From contig JAQTZV010000003.1 of assembly GCA_028687585.1 (NCBI GenBank), positions 186,001 through 250,000 of the forward strand: 64,000 nucleotides of DNA, read 5' to 3'. Under the pieces are notes generated by a model that worked only from the letters and a program-made list of their open reading frames with translations, did not search any database and had not been told where the DNA came from. The DNA is from Desulfuromonadaceae bacterium (GTDB lineage: Bacteria > Desulfobacterota > Desulfuromonadia > Geobacterales > Pseudopelobacteraceae). Every line of letters begins with the position of its first letter. The stretch's first letter is position 1. The position numbers and the translations under genes are program-made. This document shows, piece by piece, positions 45,855 to 54,410 of the stretch.

Positions 45855-47030
45855 ATGACCAGAATCACCCTCAACAAAAATGAAGACCGCCGCATCAAGT
45901 CAGGCCACCCATGGGTATTCAGCAATGAGATCCGCGAGGTAGCGGGTGAACGTGCCGCAGGGGCTGCCGCAGAGCTGTATGATGCAGCCGGCGGCTTCAT
46001 CGGTATCGGTCATTACAACCCGCATTCACTGATCGCCTTCCGTTTGGTGTCACGTATTCGGGAGGATATCGACACGGTAGATTTCTTTGAAGGGCGCATT
46101 ACCGCTGCGCTTGCTCACCGTCAGACCCGCTACCCCGGACTGACCACCTTCCGTGCCATCTATGGCGAGAGCGATTTTCTGCCAGGGCTCGTGGTGGACA
46201 GATACGGTGACTACCTGTCGCTGCAACTCCTCTCCGCCGGCATGGATTGCCGCCGCGAACAGATCGTGGCGGCACTGCGCAAGGTATGTGCACCGCTCGG
46301 CATCATTGCCCGTAACGATGTTGCCGTCCGCAAGCTGGAAGGTTTGGAGGAACAGGTAGAGCTGTTGTGGGGTGATATTCCGGAGCGGGTCGATATGGAT
46401 GAGAACGGTCTCCGCTTTCAGGTCAGTCTGCGCGAAGGGCAGAAAACGGGCGGCTTTCTCGACCAGAAGCAGAACCATCTGCTGCTCAAGGAGATCAGCG
46501 CCGGGAAAAAAGTGCTCGACTGTTTCTGCTACACCGGCGGATGGGCGGTGCATGCTGCAGCCTTCGGCGCAGAGTCGGTGCTGGGGCTCGATATCTCGGC
46601 ACGGGCTGTCGGGCAGGCAAGCAGTCATGCCAAGCTGAACAAGATGTCCGACCGGGTGCGCTTTGAAGAGTGCGACGCCTTTGAGCGCCTCCGGTCGCTG
46701 CATCAGGAAGGAGAGCGTTTCGGAGTGATCGTGATGGACCCGCCCGCCTTCGTCAAGAGTCGCAAGAACATTGCCGAGGCAACCAAAGGGTATCTGACCG
46801 TCAACCGCCGCGCCCTGGAACTGCTGGAGCCGGGCGGCTATCTGATCACCTGCTCCTGCTCGTACCACATGGGGCGCGAAGCGTTCCGCGACATGCTGAT
46901 TCAGGCGGCCCGGCTGGCGAAGCGAGAGGTGCGGCTGGTCGAAACCTGCGGTCAGGCGGCAGATCATCCGGTGCTGCTGTCGTTCCCGGAGTCTGAATAT
47001 CTGAAGTGTTTTGTGTTGCAGGCGGTGTGA
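45855..47030 (+). CDS. Class I SAM-dependent rRNA methyltransferase, RlmI-like
   Basis: This 391-residue protein has an N-terminal PUA domain (ITLNKNEDRRIKSGHPWVFSNEI, about 1-80), an EEHI-type middle domain (FLPGLVVDRYGDYLSLQ) and a Rossmann methyltransferase domain. That domain has CFCYTGGWAVHAAAFGA (about 220) and MDPPAFVKSR (about 300). RlmI makes m5C1962 in 23S rRNA. The ATG at 45855 follows AAAGGA. Confidence 0.87.
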   Translation: MTRITLNKNEDRRIKSGHPWVFSNEIREVAGERAAGAAAELYDAAGGFIGIGHYNPHSLIAFRLVSRIREDIDTVDFFEGRITAALAHRQTRYPGLTTFRAIYGESDFLPGLVVDRYGDYLSLQLLSAGMDCRREQIVAALRKVCAPLGIIARNDVAVRKLEGLEEQVELLWGDIPERVDMDENGLRFQVSLREGQKTGGFLDQKQNHLLLKEISAGKKVLDCFCYTGGWAVHAAAFGAESVLGLDISARAVGQASSHAKLNKMSDRVRFEECDAFERLRSLHQEGERFGVIVMDPPAFVKSRKNIAEATKGYLTVNRRALELLEPGGYLITCSCSYHMGREAFRDMLIQAARLAKREVRLVETCGQAADHPVLLSFPESEYLKCFVLQAV

Positions 47031-47090
47031 ATTTTGAAAAGGAGAAGAGCCGATATTCAAGGGGGAGTGAAGTATCGGCAGTTACGAAAA

Positions 47091-47705
47091 ATGAGAGTAT
47101 TTTATGTGTCTGTCTGCATGGTGCTTGCACTTGCAACCCCGGCGGTTGCACTGGAACAAAACCTTGCCAGGCGGGTTCTGGCGGAGATCAATCTGGCCCG
47201 TAGCGAACCGCGCATCTTTGCTGGTTTTCTGCGCGAGTTCCGTGGTCAGTTCCGGGGAAAATACTATCAGCTGCCGGACAGTACTACCCGCGTTCAGACT
47301 AGTGAGGGGGTTAAAGCCGTTTATGAGGCGATCAAATTTCTTGACCGCCAAAAAAAAATGCCGCCACTCTCCTGGTCGGGCGGGCTTGCGCTCGCCGCAG
47401 CTGAGCTGGCAGTGGAGCAGGGTCGCTCCGGCGACACCGGCCATGTCGGCAGGCAGAGCCGCGGGATGCGTGAACGGATCGAGCGGCATGGGCAATGGGA
47501 AAAGAGTATTGCCGAAAACATCGGTTATGGCCCCGAAAACCCCAGAAAAATGGTCATGCAGTTGATAATAGACGATGGAGTGCCGAGCCGTGGACATCGC
47601 AAGAACACCTTCAGCACGGCCTTCAATGTCGCGGGGGTAGCCTGTGGTCCTCATCCTTATTTCGGGAACATGTGCGTTATCGATTTTGCGGGAGGGTTCA
47701 GGTAG
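47091..47705 (+). CDS. Secreted CAP (SCP/PR1) domain protein
   Basis: This 204-residue protein has a signal peptide (about 1-21, ending TPAVALE) and a CAP domain with NLARSEPRIFAG, LSWSGGLALAAAELAVEQG near 105, DTGHVG and GHRKNTFSTAFNVAGVAC near the end. The His and Glu positions of the CAP cleft appear kept. Role unknown. The ATG at 47091 gives the signal peptide; an in-frame TTG lies at 47034. Confidence 0.82.
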   Translation: MRVFYVSVCMVLALATPAVALEQNLARRVLAEINLARSEPRIFAGFLREFRGQFRGKYYQLPDSTTRVQTSEGVKAVYEAIKFLDRQKKMPPLSWSGGLALAAAELAVEQGRSGDTGHVGRQSRGMRERIERHGQWEKSIAENIGYGPENPRKMVMQLIIDDGVPSRGHRKNTFSTAFNVAGVACGPHPYFGNMCVIDFAGGFR

Positions 47706-47811
47706 CAGATTCTGTACGATGTCACGTATCGGGGATTTTTTGCATTATACGAATAATTGAAGTACGTCATAACAGTAAGCTGATACGTGTATTTCTTCCG
47801 GGAGGATCCCC

Positions 47812-48492
47812 ATGGGCGACTCATTCAGCGGCTTTTCTCCGGAAAGTCTGGCATTTTTCGAGAGTCTGGCTGCCAATAACAACAAGGTCTGGCTTGAGGA
47901 GCACCGGGACGATTTTGAACAGTATCTGATGGAGCCGCTTAAAAGTCTGGTCAGCGACCTCTCCGGGGCGATGCTGACCATCGATCCCGAGCTGGTGACC
48001 ATTCCGGCGGTGGACAAGACCATTTCCCGCATTTACCGCGATACCCGTTTTTCCCGCAACAAATCCCCCTACAAAACCTGCCTTTGGATCACCTTCAAAC
48101 GCCGGAGTCCGGAGTGGAAAAGCGCCCCCTGTTTCTTCTTCGAGATCAGCGCCGATGGCTATCGCTACGGCATGGGGTTTTACAGCGCATCACGAGAAAC
48201 CATGGATAACCTGCGGCGCTTCATCGAAGCCAAACCGGCTGAATTCAAAAAGATCACGGCTGCGTTCGGCAGACAGAACACCTTTACCCTGGAAGGTGAC
48301 CGCTACAAACGCCCGCTCAATCCAGCTCTGCCGGATGATCTGCAACTGTGGCATAGCCGCAAGAATATCTACTTCATCTGCCAGCGTCCGGTAGACGGGC
48401 GGATCTTTACGCGGGGGATCTGTGATGATCTGCGCGAGGGGTTTGGTCTGCTCAAGCCGCTGTATGAGTTGTTGTGGCGAGTGCGTGGGTAG
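47812..48492 (+). CDS. DUF2461 (TIGR02453) family protein
   Basis: This 226-residue protein has the family blocks FFESLAANNNKVWLEEHRDDFE, IYRDTRFSRNKSPYKTCLWI and GYRYGMGFYSASRETM. The function is unknown. The start lies behind GGGAGGATCCCC. It is the last ordinary gene before the AT-richer accessory block. Confidence 0.88.
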   Translation: MGDSFSGFSPESLAFFESLAANNNKVWLEEHRDDFEQYLMEPLKSLVSDLSGAMLTIDPELVTIPAVDKTISRIYRDTRFSRNKSPYKTCLWITFKRRSPEWKSAPCFFFEISADGYRYGMGFYSASRETMDNLRRFIEAKPAEFKKITAAFGRQNTFTLEGDRYKRPLNPALPDDLQLWHSRKNIYFICQRPVDGRIFTRGICDDLREGFGLLKPLYELLWRVRG

Positions 48493-48586
48493 ATTCGGGG
48501 ATATATCGCGTTGACTTGAGATGAGAGAAGTGCAATATATTCCCGGATTTTGAATTCGTCGGATAAATGTTCCAATTGGGTAGATC

Positions 48587-48614
48587 AGCAGTTCACGCGC
48601 GCGCGTGAACTGCT
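48587..48614. repeat. Perfect 28-bp palindrome before the DUF4145 gene
   Basis: The sequence AGCAGTTCACGCGC (48587-48600) is followed immediately by its exact reverse complement. It is followed by CAACAACGAGTTATCGCC, and GGATAAATGTT lies on its left, which could pair with GTTATC. It could be an operator, a hairpin, or a degenerate recombination site; the leader of the next gene starts here. Confidence 0.7.
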
Positions 48615-48647
48615 CAACAACGAGTTATCGCCAATAGGAGGACAAAG

Positions 48648-49373
48648 ATGGCAGAAATAAACAAGCTCGGTAATGTGGTTGCGCGTTGCCCCGGGTGTGA
48701 CGGCGGGAAAAGCACTTTTGAGTACTCTGCCGAAGGACGACAACTCGGCTCTACCGCTGTAGTGACACGTAAGCCGTACAGCCAATACGAGGACTGCGAT
48801 GTCCAGTTTAGGTTGTTCCGATGTGCAGGGTGTGGCCGTGGCGGTTTAGGGGCAATCAGAATGATGAAAACTCATTCAACGTATCCTGCTGATATATGGC
48901 AATTATTATGGTTCTATCCTGAAGCTAAAGCAAGATTGCCATTACCGAAGGAAACTCCAAAAGGCATAGTAATGGAGTTTCGTGAGGCAGAAATCTGCAA
49001 AGAGAACGAATGTTTTAGAGCATCTGCTGCAATGTTTCGCTCAGTCATAGATAAGGTATTAAGACAGAATGGCTACAAGATAAGACAGCTTAAGAATTTG
49101 AAAGAACAGATCGATGCAGCTGCTGCAGATGGCGTCATTACTGAAGCTCGAAAAAGGAAGGCACATGAGGACGTAAGAGTTCTCGGAAATGACGTCCTGC
49201 ATGACGAATGGCGGGAAGTAAAAGAAGAGGATGTTGATCTGGCACACCATTATACCCAGCGTGTCTTGGAAGACTTTTACGACGACAGAGAGTCGGTTTT
49301 GAAGTTGATAAGAGAGGCCGGAAGAAAGCCCATCGAAGACGTCTCAAGTGAAGACGAGCAAGATGAGACATAA
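48648..49373 (+). CDS. DUF4145 domain protein
   Basis: This 241-residue protein has an N-terminal zinc-ribbon-like part with CPGCDGG (about 12-18) and CAGCGRGG (about 60-67), then a DUF4145 region, EICKENECFRASAAMFRSVIDKVL..., and a conserved HDEWREVKEEDVDLAHHYTQRVLEDFY block. DUF4145 is seen in phage-defence and restriction genes as well as stand-alone. Function here is unknown. The gene is AT-richer than its neighbours. The start follows AGGAGGAC. Confidence 0.82.
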   Translation: MAEINKLGNVVARCPGCDGGKSTFEYSAEGRQLGSTAVVTRKPYSQYEDCDVQFRLFRCAGCGRGGLGAIRMMKTHSTYPADIWQLLWFYPEAKARLPLPKETPKGIVMEFREAEICKENECFRASAAMFRSVIDKVLRQNGYKIRQLKNLKEQIDAAAADGVITEARKRKAHEDVRVLGNDVLHDEWREVKEEDVDLAHHYTQRVLEDFYDDRESVLKLIREAGRKPIEDVSSEDEQDET

Positions 49374-49421
49374 CCTGGACAGTGGAGCGGTGTACCCCGC
49401 TCACCGCCCACGACGTTAAGC
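49368..49421 (+). other. attC-like site (possible integron recombination site)
   Basis: Between the DUF4145 stop and the next gene are a left box ATAAC and a right box GTTAAGC (49415-49421, fits GTTRRRY). A stem between them (GTG-G-AGCGG / CCGCTCAC) has one unpaired G on one side, as in attC sites. The next ATG is only 9 bp after the right box, as in gene cassettes. No integrase gene is in the window. This is a pattern match by eye only. Confidence 0.4.
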
Positions 49422-49430
49422 GAGGAAACA

Positions 49431-49904
49431 ATGATTAGAAAAATAATTGCAAAAATCAAAATAGCAATTCCAGTGTTTATTCTTCTGACAACAGGGTGTA
49501 CCGCAAATTATTATGTAACACCAGATGAGTTTATTAACCATGTAGCGGAGAATCAATACAAGACGGAAAATCCGACTGGTTTCTATGTAGTTTCACCACT
49601 TGCATCGCTATTTTTTAATCATAAGTATGACGCAAATAATATAAGGAAAGTATTCTGTCGAGACAAGGCTGGAAACCTTTTATATCTGTATCCAGATCGT
49701 AATACACAAATAGAAATAACGTCTAAATCCACGAAGGATGTAGTTAAAATGTATTTTGACTCGGTGTTTTTCGAAGGCAGTAAATTAGTTGGATTACGTT
49801 CGCGATTAGTCCCTGGCATGACAAGAGAGATTGCTTTGACAGATATTGAAAAAATAGAAATTTATGCAGAATTTCCACGAACAGAAAAATTTGACCAAAA
49901 GTGA
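49431..49904 (+). CDS. Hypothetical lipoprotein
   Basis: This 157-residue protein has a basic N-terminus, hydrophobic stretch and a Cys at about 23 (LLTTGC), so it is a likely lipoprotein, although the lipobox is not ideal. The rest is AT-rich DNA encoding a small beta-rich domain with no recognised family. It starts behind GAGGAAACA, 9 bp after the attC-like box. It may be a foreign gene. Confidence 0.65.
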   Translation: MIRKIIAKIKIAIPVFILLTTGCTANYYVTPDEFINHVAENQYKTENPTGFYVVSPLASLFFNHKYDANNIRKVFCRDKAGNLLYLYPDRNTQIEITSKSTKDVVKMYFDSVFFEGSKLVGLRSRLVPGMTREIALTDIEKIEIYAEFPRTEKFDQK

Positions 49905-49927
49905 CGTGACCGCTAAAGGAACCAACC

Positions 49928-50938
49928 ATGAAAACCGGCAGAAATGATCCCTGCCCCTGCGGCAGCGGTCTTAAATACAAAAAATGCTGCGCTGATAAAG
50001 AGAACACCGGCGGACAACAGACCGGAACCGGCTCACCATTGGACGGCTTGCGGGAACTGCTCAAGGGGCAGAACTTTGGTTCGCTGGATGAGGCCAACGC
50101 CTTTATCAGCCAGCATATGCAACAGCAAAATAAAACTGTTATCGATGACTTTCATGGACTGTCTTCAGAGCAGATGCACCGCTTTCTCCACTTTCCGTTC
50201 GAGTCTCCAGAGCTGGCCACCTTTCCGTCCCGCTTGGACGTTACCCCGAAAGCCCCCATTCTTACGCTCTTCAACCTGTTGACCGAAGCCATCGGCGATG
50301 ACGGCCTGAAAATGACCGCCACCGGAAACCTGCCCCGGAACTTCTGCCGGGAGGCTGCCAAGGTGTTTTGGGGAGAAGATGAGTACGCTCGCTGGTCACG
50401 CCACGGGGAGCTTCGCTCGGAAGATGAATTTGCAGAACTGAATACAGCCAGGTTGGTGGCTGGACTGGCCGGATTGATCAGAAAATACAAGGGGAAGTTT
50501 ATCATCGGCAAGGAATGCCGCAAGGTGATGGCGGAACAGGGGATGGCAGGCATCTATCCGCGCCTGTTTCGATCATTTGTCAAGGAGTACAACTGGGGCT
50601 ACGGAGATCGAATGCAGGAAATTCCCATGGTTCAACACTCCTTTCTGTTTACGCTCCATCTGTTGAACAAATATGGTGCAGAGTGGCGGTCGAGCCTGTT
50701 TTATGAAGATAACTTTCTGCAAGCATTTCCAATGGTACTGAAAGAAGTACCGGAGATTAGTGAGTGCTACTCGCCGGAAAAAACCTTGCGCAGCTGCTAC
50801 TCGTGGCGATGTCTGGAAAGATTTGCCCGGTTTATGGGGCTGGTGGAGGTTGAACGCGATCCGGCCAATCGATACACGGGTGATTTCCGTCTGAGAAAGC
50901 TGCCGCTTCTGGATCATGTGGTGCAGCTTCATTTGTAA
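49928..50938 (+). CDS. SEC-C motif protein
   Basis: This 336-residue protein begins TGRNDPCPCGSGLKYKKCC (about 2-20), the SEC-C zinc-binding motif that SecA and many other proteins use. The remaining about 300 residues are helical and have no family I recognise. It lies 23 bp after the lipoprotein gene and starts behind AAAGGAACC. Function unknown. Confidence 0.75.
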   Translation: MKTGRNDPCPCGSGLKYKKCCADKENTGGQQTGTGSPLDGLRELLKGQNFGSLDEANAFISQHMQQQNKTVIDDFHGLSSEQMHRFLHFPFESPELATFPSRLDVTPKAPILTLFNLLTEAIGDDGLKMTATGNLPRNFCREAAKVFWGEDEYARWSRHGELRSEDEFAELNTARLVAGLAGLIRKYKGKFIIGKECRKVMAEQGMAGIYPRLFRSFVKEYNWGYGDRMQEIPMVQHSFLFTLHLLNKYGAEWRSSLFYEDNFLQAFPMVLKEVPEISECYSPEKTLRSCYSWRCLERFARFMGLVEVERDPANRYTGDFRLRKLPLLDHVVQLHL

Positions 50939-50963
50939 CAGGTGTCTCAATTTAGGTTGCTGT

Positions 50964-50991
50964 AAGGTATAAAAAAGGTATATAAATAATA
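50964..50991 (+). promoter_or_regulatory. Possible BrnTA promoter/operator
   Basis: AAGGTATA occurs twice (50964-50971 and 50976-50983) in an AT-rich stretch directly before brnT. It may hold the -10 region and be bound by BrnA, as BrnA-type antitoxins usually repress their own operon. No clear ribosome binding site precedes the brnT ATG. Confidence 0.35.
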
Positions 50992-51252
50992 ATGGAATTT
51001 GAATTTGATCCTGAAAAATCCGCTGCTAACCTTGAAAAGCATGGAATTGATTTTGTGCAGGCGCAGGCTATTTGGGGAGATTCTGACTATATTGAAATCC
51101 CGCTCAAAACCGCCGATGAAGCGCGCTTTATGGTGATCGGCGTGATTGAGGGTAAAGCGTGGTCAGGTATCATTACCTATCGAGGTGAATCTATTCGAAT
51201 CATCTCGGTACGCCGCTCCAGAAAAGAGGAGACTGCAATCTATGAAAGCTGA
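50992..51252 (+). CDS. brnT: BrnT-family toxin
   Basis: This 86-residue protein matches BrnT: MEFEFDPEKSAANLEKHGIDF at the start and RGESIRIISVRRSRKEE near the end, with the His-Glu-Arg cluster of the RNase. It is a type II toxin that cleaves RNA. It is encoded upstream of its antitoxin and overlaps it by 11 bp. Confidence 0.9.
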   Translation: MEFEFDPEKSAANLEKHGIDFVQAQAIWGDSDYIEIPLKTADEARFMVIGVIEGKAWSGIITYRGESIRIISVRRSRKEETAIYES

Positions 51253-51466
51253 AGAATTGGACAAAAAATTTGATGACGGCGAGGATGTCTCCGAATTTCT
51301 GGATATTGCCAAAGCCCGCCGCCCACAACAGGATCAAAAGCGGGTAAATGTGGACTTTCCACTCTGGATGGTCCAACAGTTGGACAAAGAGGCAAAGAGA
51401 CTTGGGGTGCCGAGGCAATCAATTATCAAGGTTTGGGTTGCCGAACGGTTGCAGAAGGCGGCGTAA
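51242..51466 (+). CDS. brnA: BrnA-family antitoxin
   Basis: This 74-residue protein carries a C-terminal ribbon-helix-helix segment (RVNVDFPLWMVQQLDKEAKRLGVPRQSIIKVWV) and an N-terminal toxin-neutralising part (KAEELDKKFDDGEDVSEFLD). The ATG at 51242 gives the family start; GAGGAG precedes it. Confidence 0.88.
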   Translation: MKAEELDKKFDDGEDVSEFLDIAKARRPQQDQKRVNVDFPLWMVQQLDKEAKRLGVPRQSIIKVWVAERLQKAA

Positions 51467-51689
51467 TCCTGATGCAGTAGTAATACTCCTGACACATTCT
51501 GTTACATTCCTGTGCTACCCTCTCCCCCATGAGCACCCATTTTCCTTTTGCAGCGTCTGGAAATTCTGGCTGAGAGCGCTGATTGACAATTCTCCTGGTG
51601 GGCATCAGTGTCGTGCAAGTGCGCATCACATTCTAGGATGTGTTGTAGAGTGCCCTTCAAAGGCTTGCTAAAACTGTTGATAATCGGCC

Positions 51690-52037
51690 CTAAATGCAGC
51701 CAGACGGCTTGTCTTTCAGGAAAGCGGCCAACGCAGTTCGATCCGATGCAGCTTCAGGAAGGTTGCCGGCATGTTGTTTAAGGGTTTGAAGCATCTCTTT
51801 ACAGATGTCGCAGCTTTCCTGGCTCAGTGAGTAATACATCCATACCCCCTCGCGACGAATATCCACCCAGCAACTGCGTTTTAGGTAGGCCAGATGTCTT
51901 GACACAGTAGACTGGGGTGCGTTGAGCACCGCCATCAAGTCACAGACGCACAGTTCACCTTCAGCTTGCAGCAGCAGGATGATGCGCAGGCGGATCGGAT
52001 CGGAGAGGGCTTTGATGGTTTGAGCGAGATGTTTCAT
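51690..52037 (-). CDS. arsR: ArsR-family metalloregulator
   Basis: This 115-residue winged-helix repressor has Cys30 and Cys32 in ELCVCDL, the As(III)/Sb(III) site of ArsR, and the recognition helix APQSTVSRHLAYLKRS. Further Cys (56, 76, 79) may help bind metal. It likely senses arsenite, which fits the arsenate locus 4 kb away. The start 52037 follows GGAGACC. No target gene adjoins its 3' end. Confidence 0.88.
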   Translation of the reverse strand: MKHLAQTIKALSDPIRLRIILLLQAEGELCVCDLMAVLNAPQSTVSRHLAYLKRSCWVDIRREGVWMYYSLSQESCDICKEMLQTLKQHAGNLPEAASDRTALAAFLKDKPSGCI

Positions 52038-52114
52038 TTCAATAGGTCTCCACATTATTACCAGCCGACAACTTTTATGCCCTTCCGGCTGTATTCGTCG
52101 TTACCACCTAATAA

Positions 52115-52159
52115 CGGTTTATGCAATTTGTCAAAAACTTTTACAAATTGCATAAATCG
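52115..52159. repeat. Inverted repeat adjoining the arsR relic
   Basis: TTTATGCAATTTGT (52118-52131) pairs with its exact complement (52143-52156), with an 11-nt loop. Flanking bases 52115-52117 and 52157-52159 extend the stem with one G-T pair. It lies between arsR and the duplicated arsR fragment. Confidence 0.7.
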
Positions 52160-52160
52160 G

Positions 52161-52209
52161 AGGCGGATCGCGTCGAAAAGTGCTTTCATGGTTTGGGCGA
52201 GAAGATTCA
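52161..52209 (-). pseudogene. Relic of a second arsR 5' end
   Basis: About 40 of 49 bases match arsR positions 51988-52036 in the same orientation. In translation the relic reads LAQTMKALFDAIRLRF, next to LAQTIKALSDPIRLRI in the intact gene. The ATG and the rest of the gene are absent. Confidence 0.7.
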
Positions 52210-52277
52210 AGATCCAGTCATCTGCTTGTATTGAGTGTTGAATTCTTGCATGAAGCAACGACCACAAATGAAACGAT

Positions 52278-53711
52278 TCAGCCCGATCCATGAATTTTAG
52301 TAGCATCCGCACAAAATCCGGGCAACGTTATTGTAAAGGCACTCCCCAGTCCAAGCTCGCTTGCGAGCGAAATTGTGCCGCCATGTGCCGCAATTATCGC
52401 TCTGGCGATGCTGAGGCCAAGCCCCGTGCCATCAGCGTTTCGCGCTGAATCGGCACGGTAGAACCGATCGAAAACCCTTTCCTGATCTTCTTTTGCGATG
52501 CCGATGCCGCTATCCCGTATTGAAACAACTGCTTCAGCTCCATTCCAGGTTGTGGATACTTCCAACACGCCATTGTCCCTGTTGTATTTGACGCCATTTT
52601 CAAGGATGTTGAGAAACGCTTCCGTAAGGCTCCCCATGTTACCGACGACGGTTGTGTCGGCGCCAAGCGACTCCAGGAGTTGTATGGATCTTTTCTCGAC
52701 GAACGGCTGCAGCATTGCTACCGTTTGTTGGATGCAGGTATTGAGAGATAGAGATTCGAATTCTTTCGACGACAGGATGCCTGAATCAAGCCGGGCCAGC
52801 AGGAGCAGGTTTTTAACCGTTGCGCCGATGCCGTCCGAGACTGATCTGATCGTTGTTAGCGCGTCGATGTATTGTTCCGCTGTTCGTTTCTGTTGCAGTA
52901 TTACGTCACATTGAAGCATGAGTACTGAAACCGGGGTTTTAAGTTCATGGGAGGCATCGGCAATAAGTCGTTTCTCGCTTTCGAACGCCTTTTGCAGCCG
53001 GTCGAGCATGTCATTGAACGATTCGGCAAGATCCGCCATTTCAGCAGTTTCTGACTCTGTATCCACCCGTTTATCGAGGGTTTTATCTGTTATTGACCTG
53101 ATCCTGCCGGAAAACTGTTCAAGAGGCTTTAGCGACTGTTTCGCTAGCCACATTGCCATGAGAGAGACAACCAGTATACCTGTCGGGATGACCATAAGCA
53201 GAAAGTGTCTGAATTTCCGGATCATATCCAGGCTGTCATCAAGGCTCTCCGCCACAAAAATTCTGAACGTCTTGCCAAAGGCGTTGAGGTCGTATTGAAG
53301 CACCCGGATCGGCTCGTCTCCTGGTCCTGTGGAAGTAAATACGGCTTGTTGCGCGCCGGTGTCATTGGTTTCAAGCGCCCCTGCAGCAAGATCAAAGCTG
53401 CTGTTGACGAGAGAGGGGGCTGCGGCAAAAAGCTTTCCGTCCATCAGTACCTTAAAGTAATGCCCTGACCGGGGGATCGAGTAGTCCCCTGAAACGACCT
53501 CCTCCAATTCAAGCTCGATACTTCCTTTCTCTTCATGAAGGAGTCCGGTGATTACCTGTGCTTTTGAGTGAAGTGTCGTATCAACGGAATTGAAGACGGT
53601 CTCTCTGACCTCCAGATAGGTGAGAAGGGCAACCGCAATCAAAAAGAGAGAGGTAAACGCACATATCCAGGCAAAGAGCCGTCCCCGTATGGAGTTTCGG
53701 AAGCGGTTCAT
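52278..53711 (-). CDS. Sensor histidine kinase (HAMP, HisKA, HATPase_c)
   Basis: This 477-residue membrane kinase has two membrane segments (about 10-30 and 160-185) around a periplasmic domain of about 130 residues, then a HAMP domain. The phosphoacceptor segment reads LIADASHELKTPVS (about 250), with N, G1 and G2 ATP boxes near the C-terminus (ENGVKYN, DSGIGI, GTGLGLSIA). It overlaps its response regulator by 4 bp. The layout resembles CusS-type metal sensors; the ligand is unknown. Confidence 0.9.
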   Translation of the reverse strand: MNRFRNSIRGRLFAWICAFTSLFLIAVALLTYLEVRETVFNSVDTTLHSKAQVITGLLHEEKGSIELELEEVVSGDYSIPRSGHYFKVLMDGKLFAAAPSLVNSSFDLAAGALETNDTGAQQAVFTSTGPGDEPIRVLQYDLNAFGKTFRIFVAESLDDSLDMIRKFRHFLLMVIPTGILVVSLMAMWLAKQSLKPLEQFSGRIRSITDKTLDKRVDTESETAEMADLAESFNDMLDRLQKAFESEKRLIADASHELKTPVSVLMLQCDVILQQKRTAEQYIDALTTIRSVSDGIGATVKNLLLLARLDSGILSSKEFESLSLNTCIQQTVAMLQPFVEKRSIQLLESLGADTTVVGNMGSLTEAFLNILENGVKYNRDNGVLEVSTTWNGAEAVVSIRDSGIGIAKEDQERVFDRFYRADSARNADGTGLGLSIARAIIAAHGGTISLASELGLGSAFTITLPGFCADATKIHGSG

Positions 53712-54382
53712 TCTTCGCCTTTCAGAAGATAGCCGGCTCCCCGCACCGTGTGGATGAGCTGCCGGTCAAACCCTTTATCCAGCTTGTTTCGCAAATAATT
53801 AACGTAGACATCGATGACGTTGCTGTCGCGGTCAATATCGGTATCGTACATATGCTCCGTAAGCTCGGATCTGCTGATTACCCTGCCGCTGTTCAGTGCC
53901 AGGTATTCAAGGAGATTGTATTCGGTTGCGGAAAGAGTGATCTCCTTTTCCGCCCTCCTGACGTTATGGGAATTCGTGTCTATCGTAAGGTTGTGTATCG
54001 CAATAACCGGCGAGGTTTTCCCCTTGCTTCGCCTGATCACCGAGCGCAGCCGAGCCAAAAGCTCACTAAAATCGAAGGGTTTCACAATGTAATCATCCGC
54101 GCCAAAATTCAGGCCTTTGATCCTGCTTTCGATCTCGCCGCGGGCGGTGATCAGGAGAACCGGCACATCACGCCCCTTTGACCGCAATTCATTCAGAATC
54201 GTGAGGCCATCCATAATCGGGAGCATGATGTCCAGCAGAATGGCATCGTAGGGATAATTCTCGGCCATGTACAGCCCTTCTTCACCGTCATGAGCCACGT
54301 CGACGATGAAGGTCTGTTCCTCAAGCCCTTTTTTCAGAATCCCGGCCATTCTTTTTTCGTCTTCGATAATAAGAATTTTCAT
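53708..54382 (-). CDS. OmpR/PhoB-family response regulator
   Basis: This 224-residue protein has a receiver domain with the phosphorylation Asp in AILLDIMLP (about residue 51) and a winged-helix output domain (about 125-220) ending LIHTVRGAGYLLKGE. It pairs with the kinase gene that overlaps its end. The start at 54382 is the standard MKILIIEDE start. Likely target: the cytochrome b561-like gene just upstream, or metal-stress genes. Confidence 0.91.
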   Translation of the reverse strand: MKILIIEDEKRMAGILKKGLEEQTFIVDVAHDGEEGLYMAENYPYDAILLDIMLPIMDGLTILNELRSKGRDVPVLLITARGEIESRIKGLNFGADDYIVKPFDFSELLARLRSVIRRSKGKTSPVIAIHNLTIDTNSHNVRRAEKEITLSATEYNLLEYLALNSGRVISRSELTEHMYDTDIDRDSNVIDVYVNYLRNKLDKGFDRQLIHTVRGAGYLLKGEE

Positions 54383-54410
54383 CTGACATACCACCCGACC
54401 GAATGTATAT

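Noticed and set aside
52058..52312. 84-codon minus-strand frame containing LAQTMKALFDAIRLRF
   Set aside because: Not a gene: it joins the end of the kinase gene, the arsR relic and the hairpin; only the relic is meaningful.
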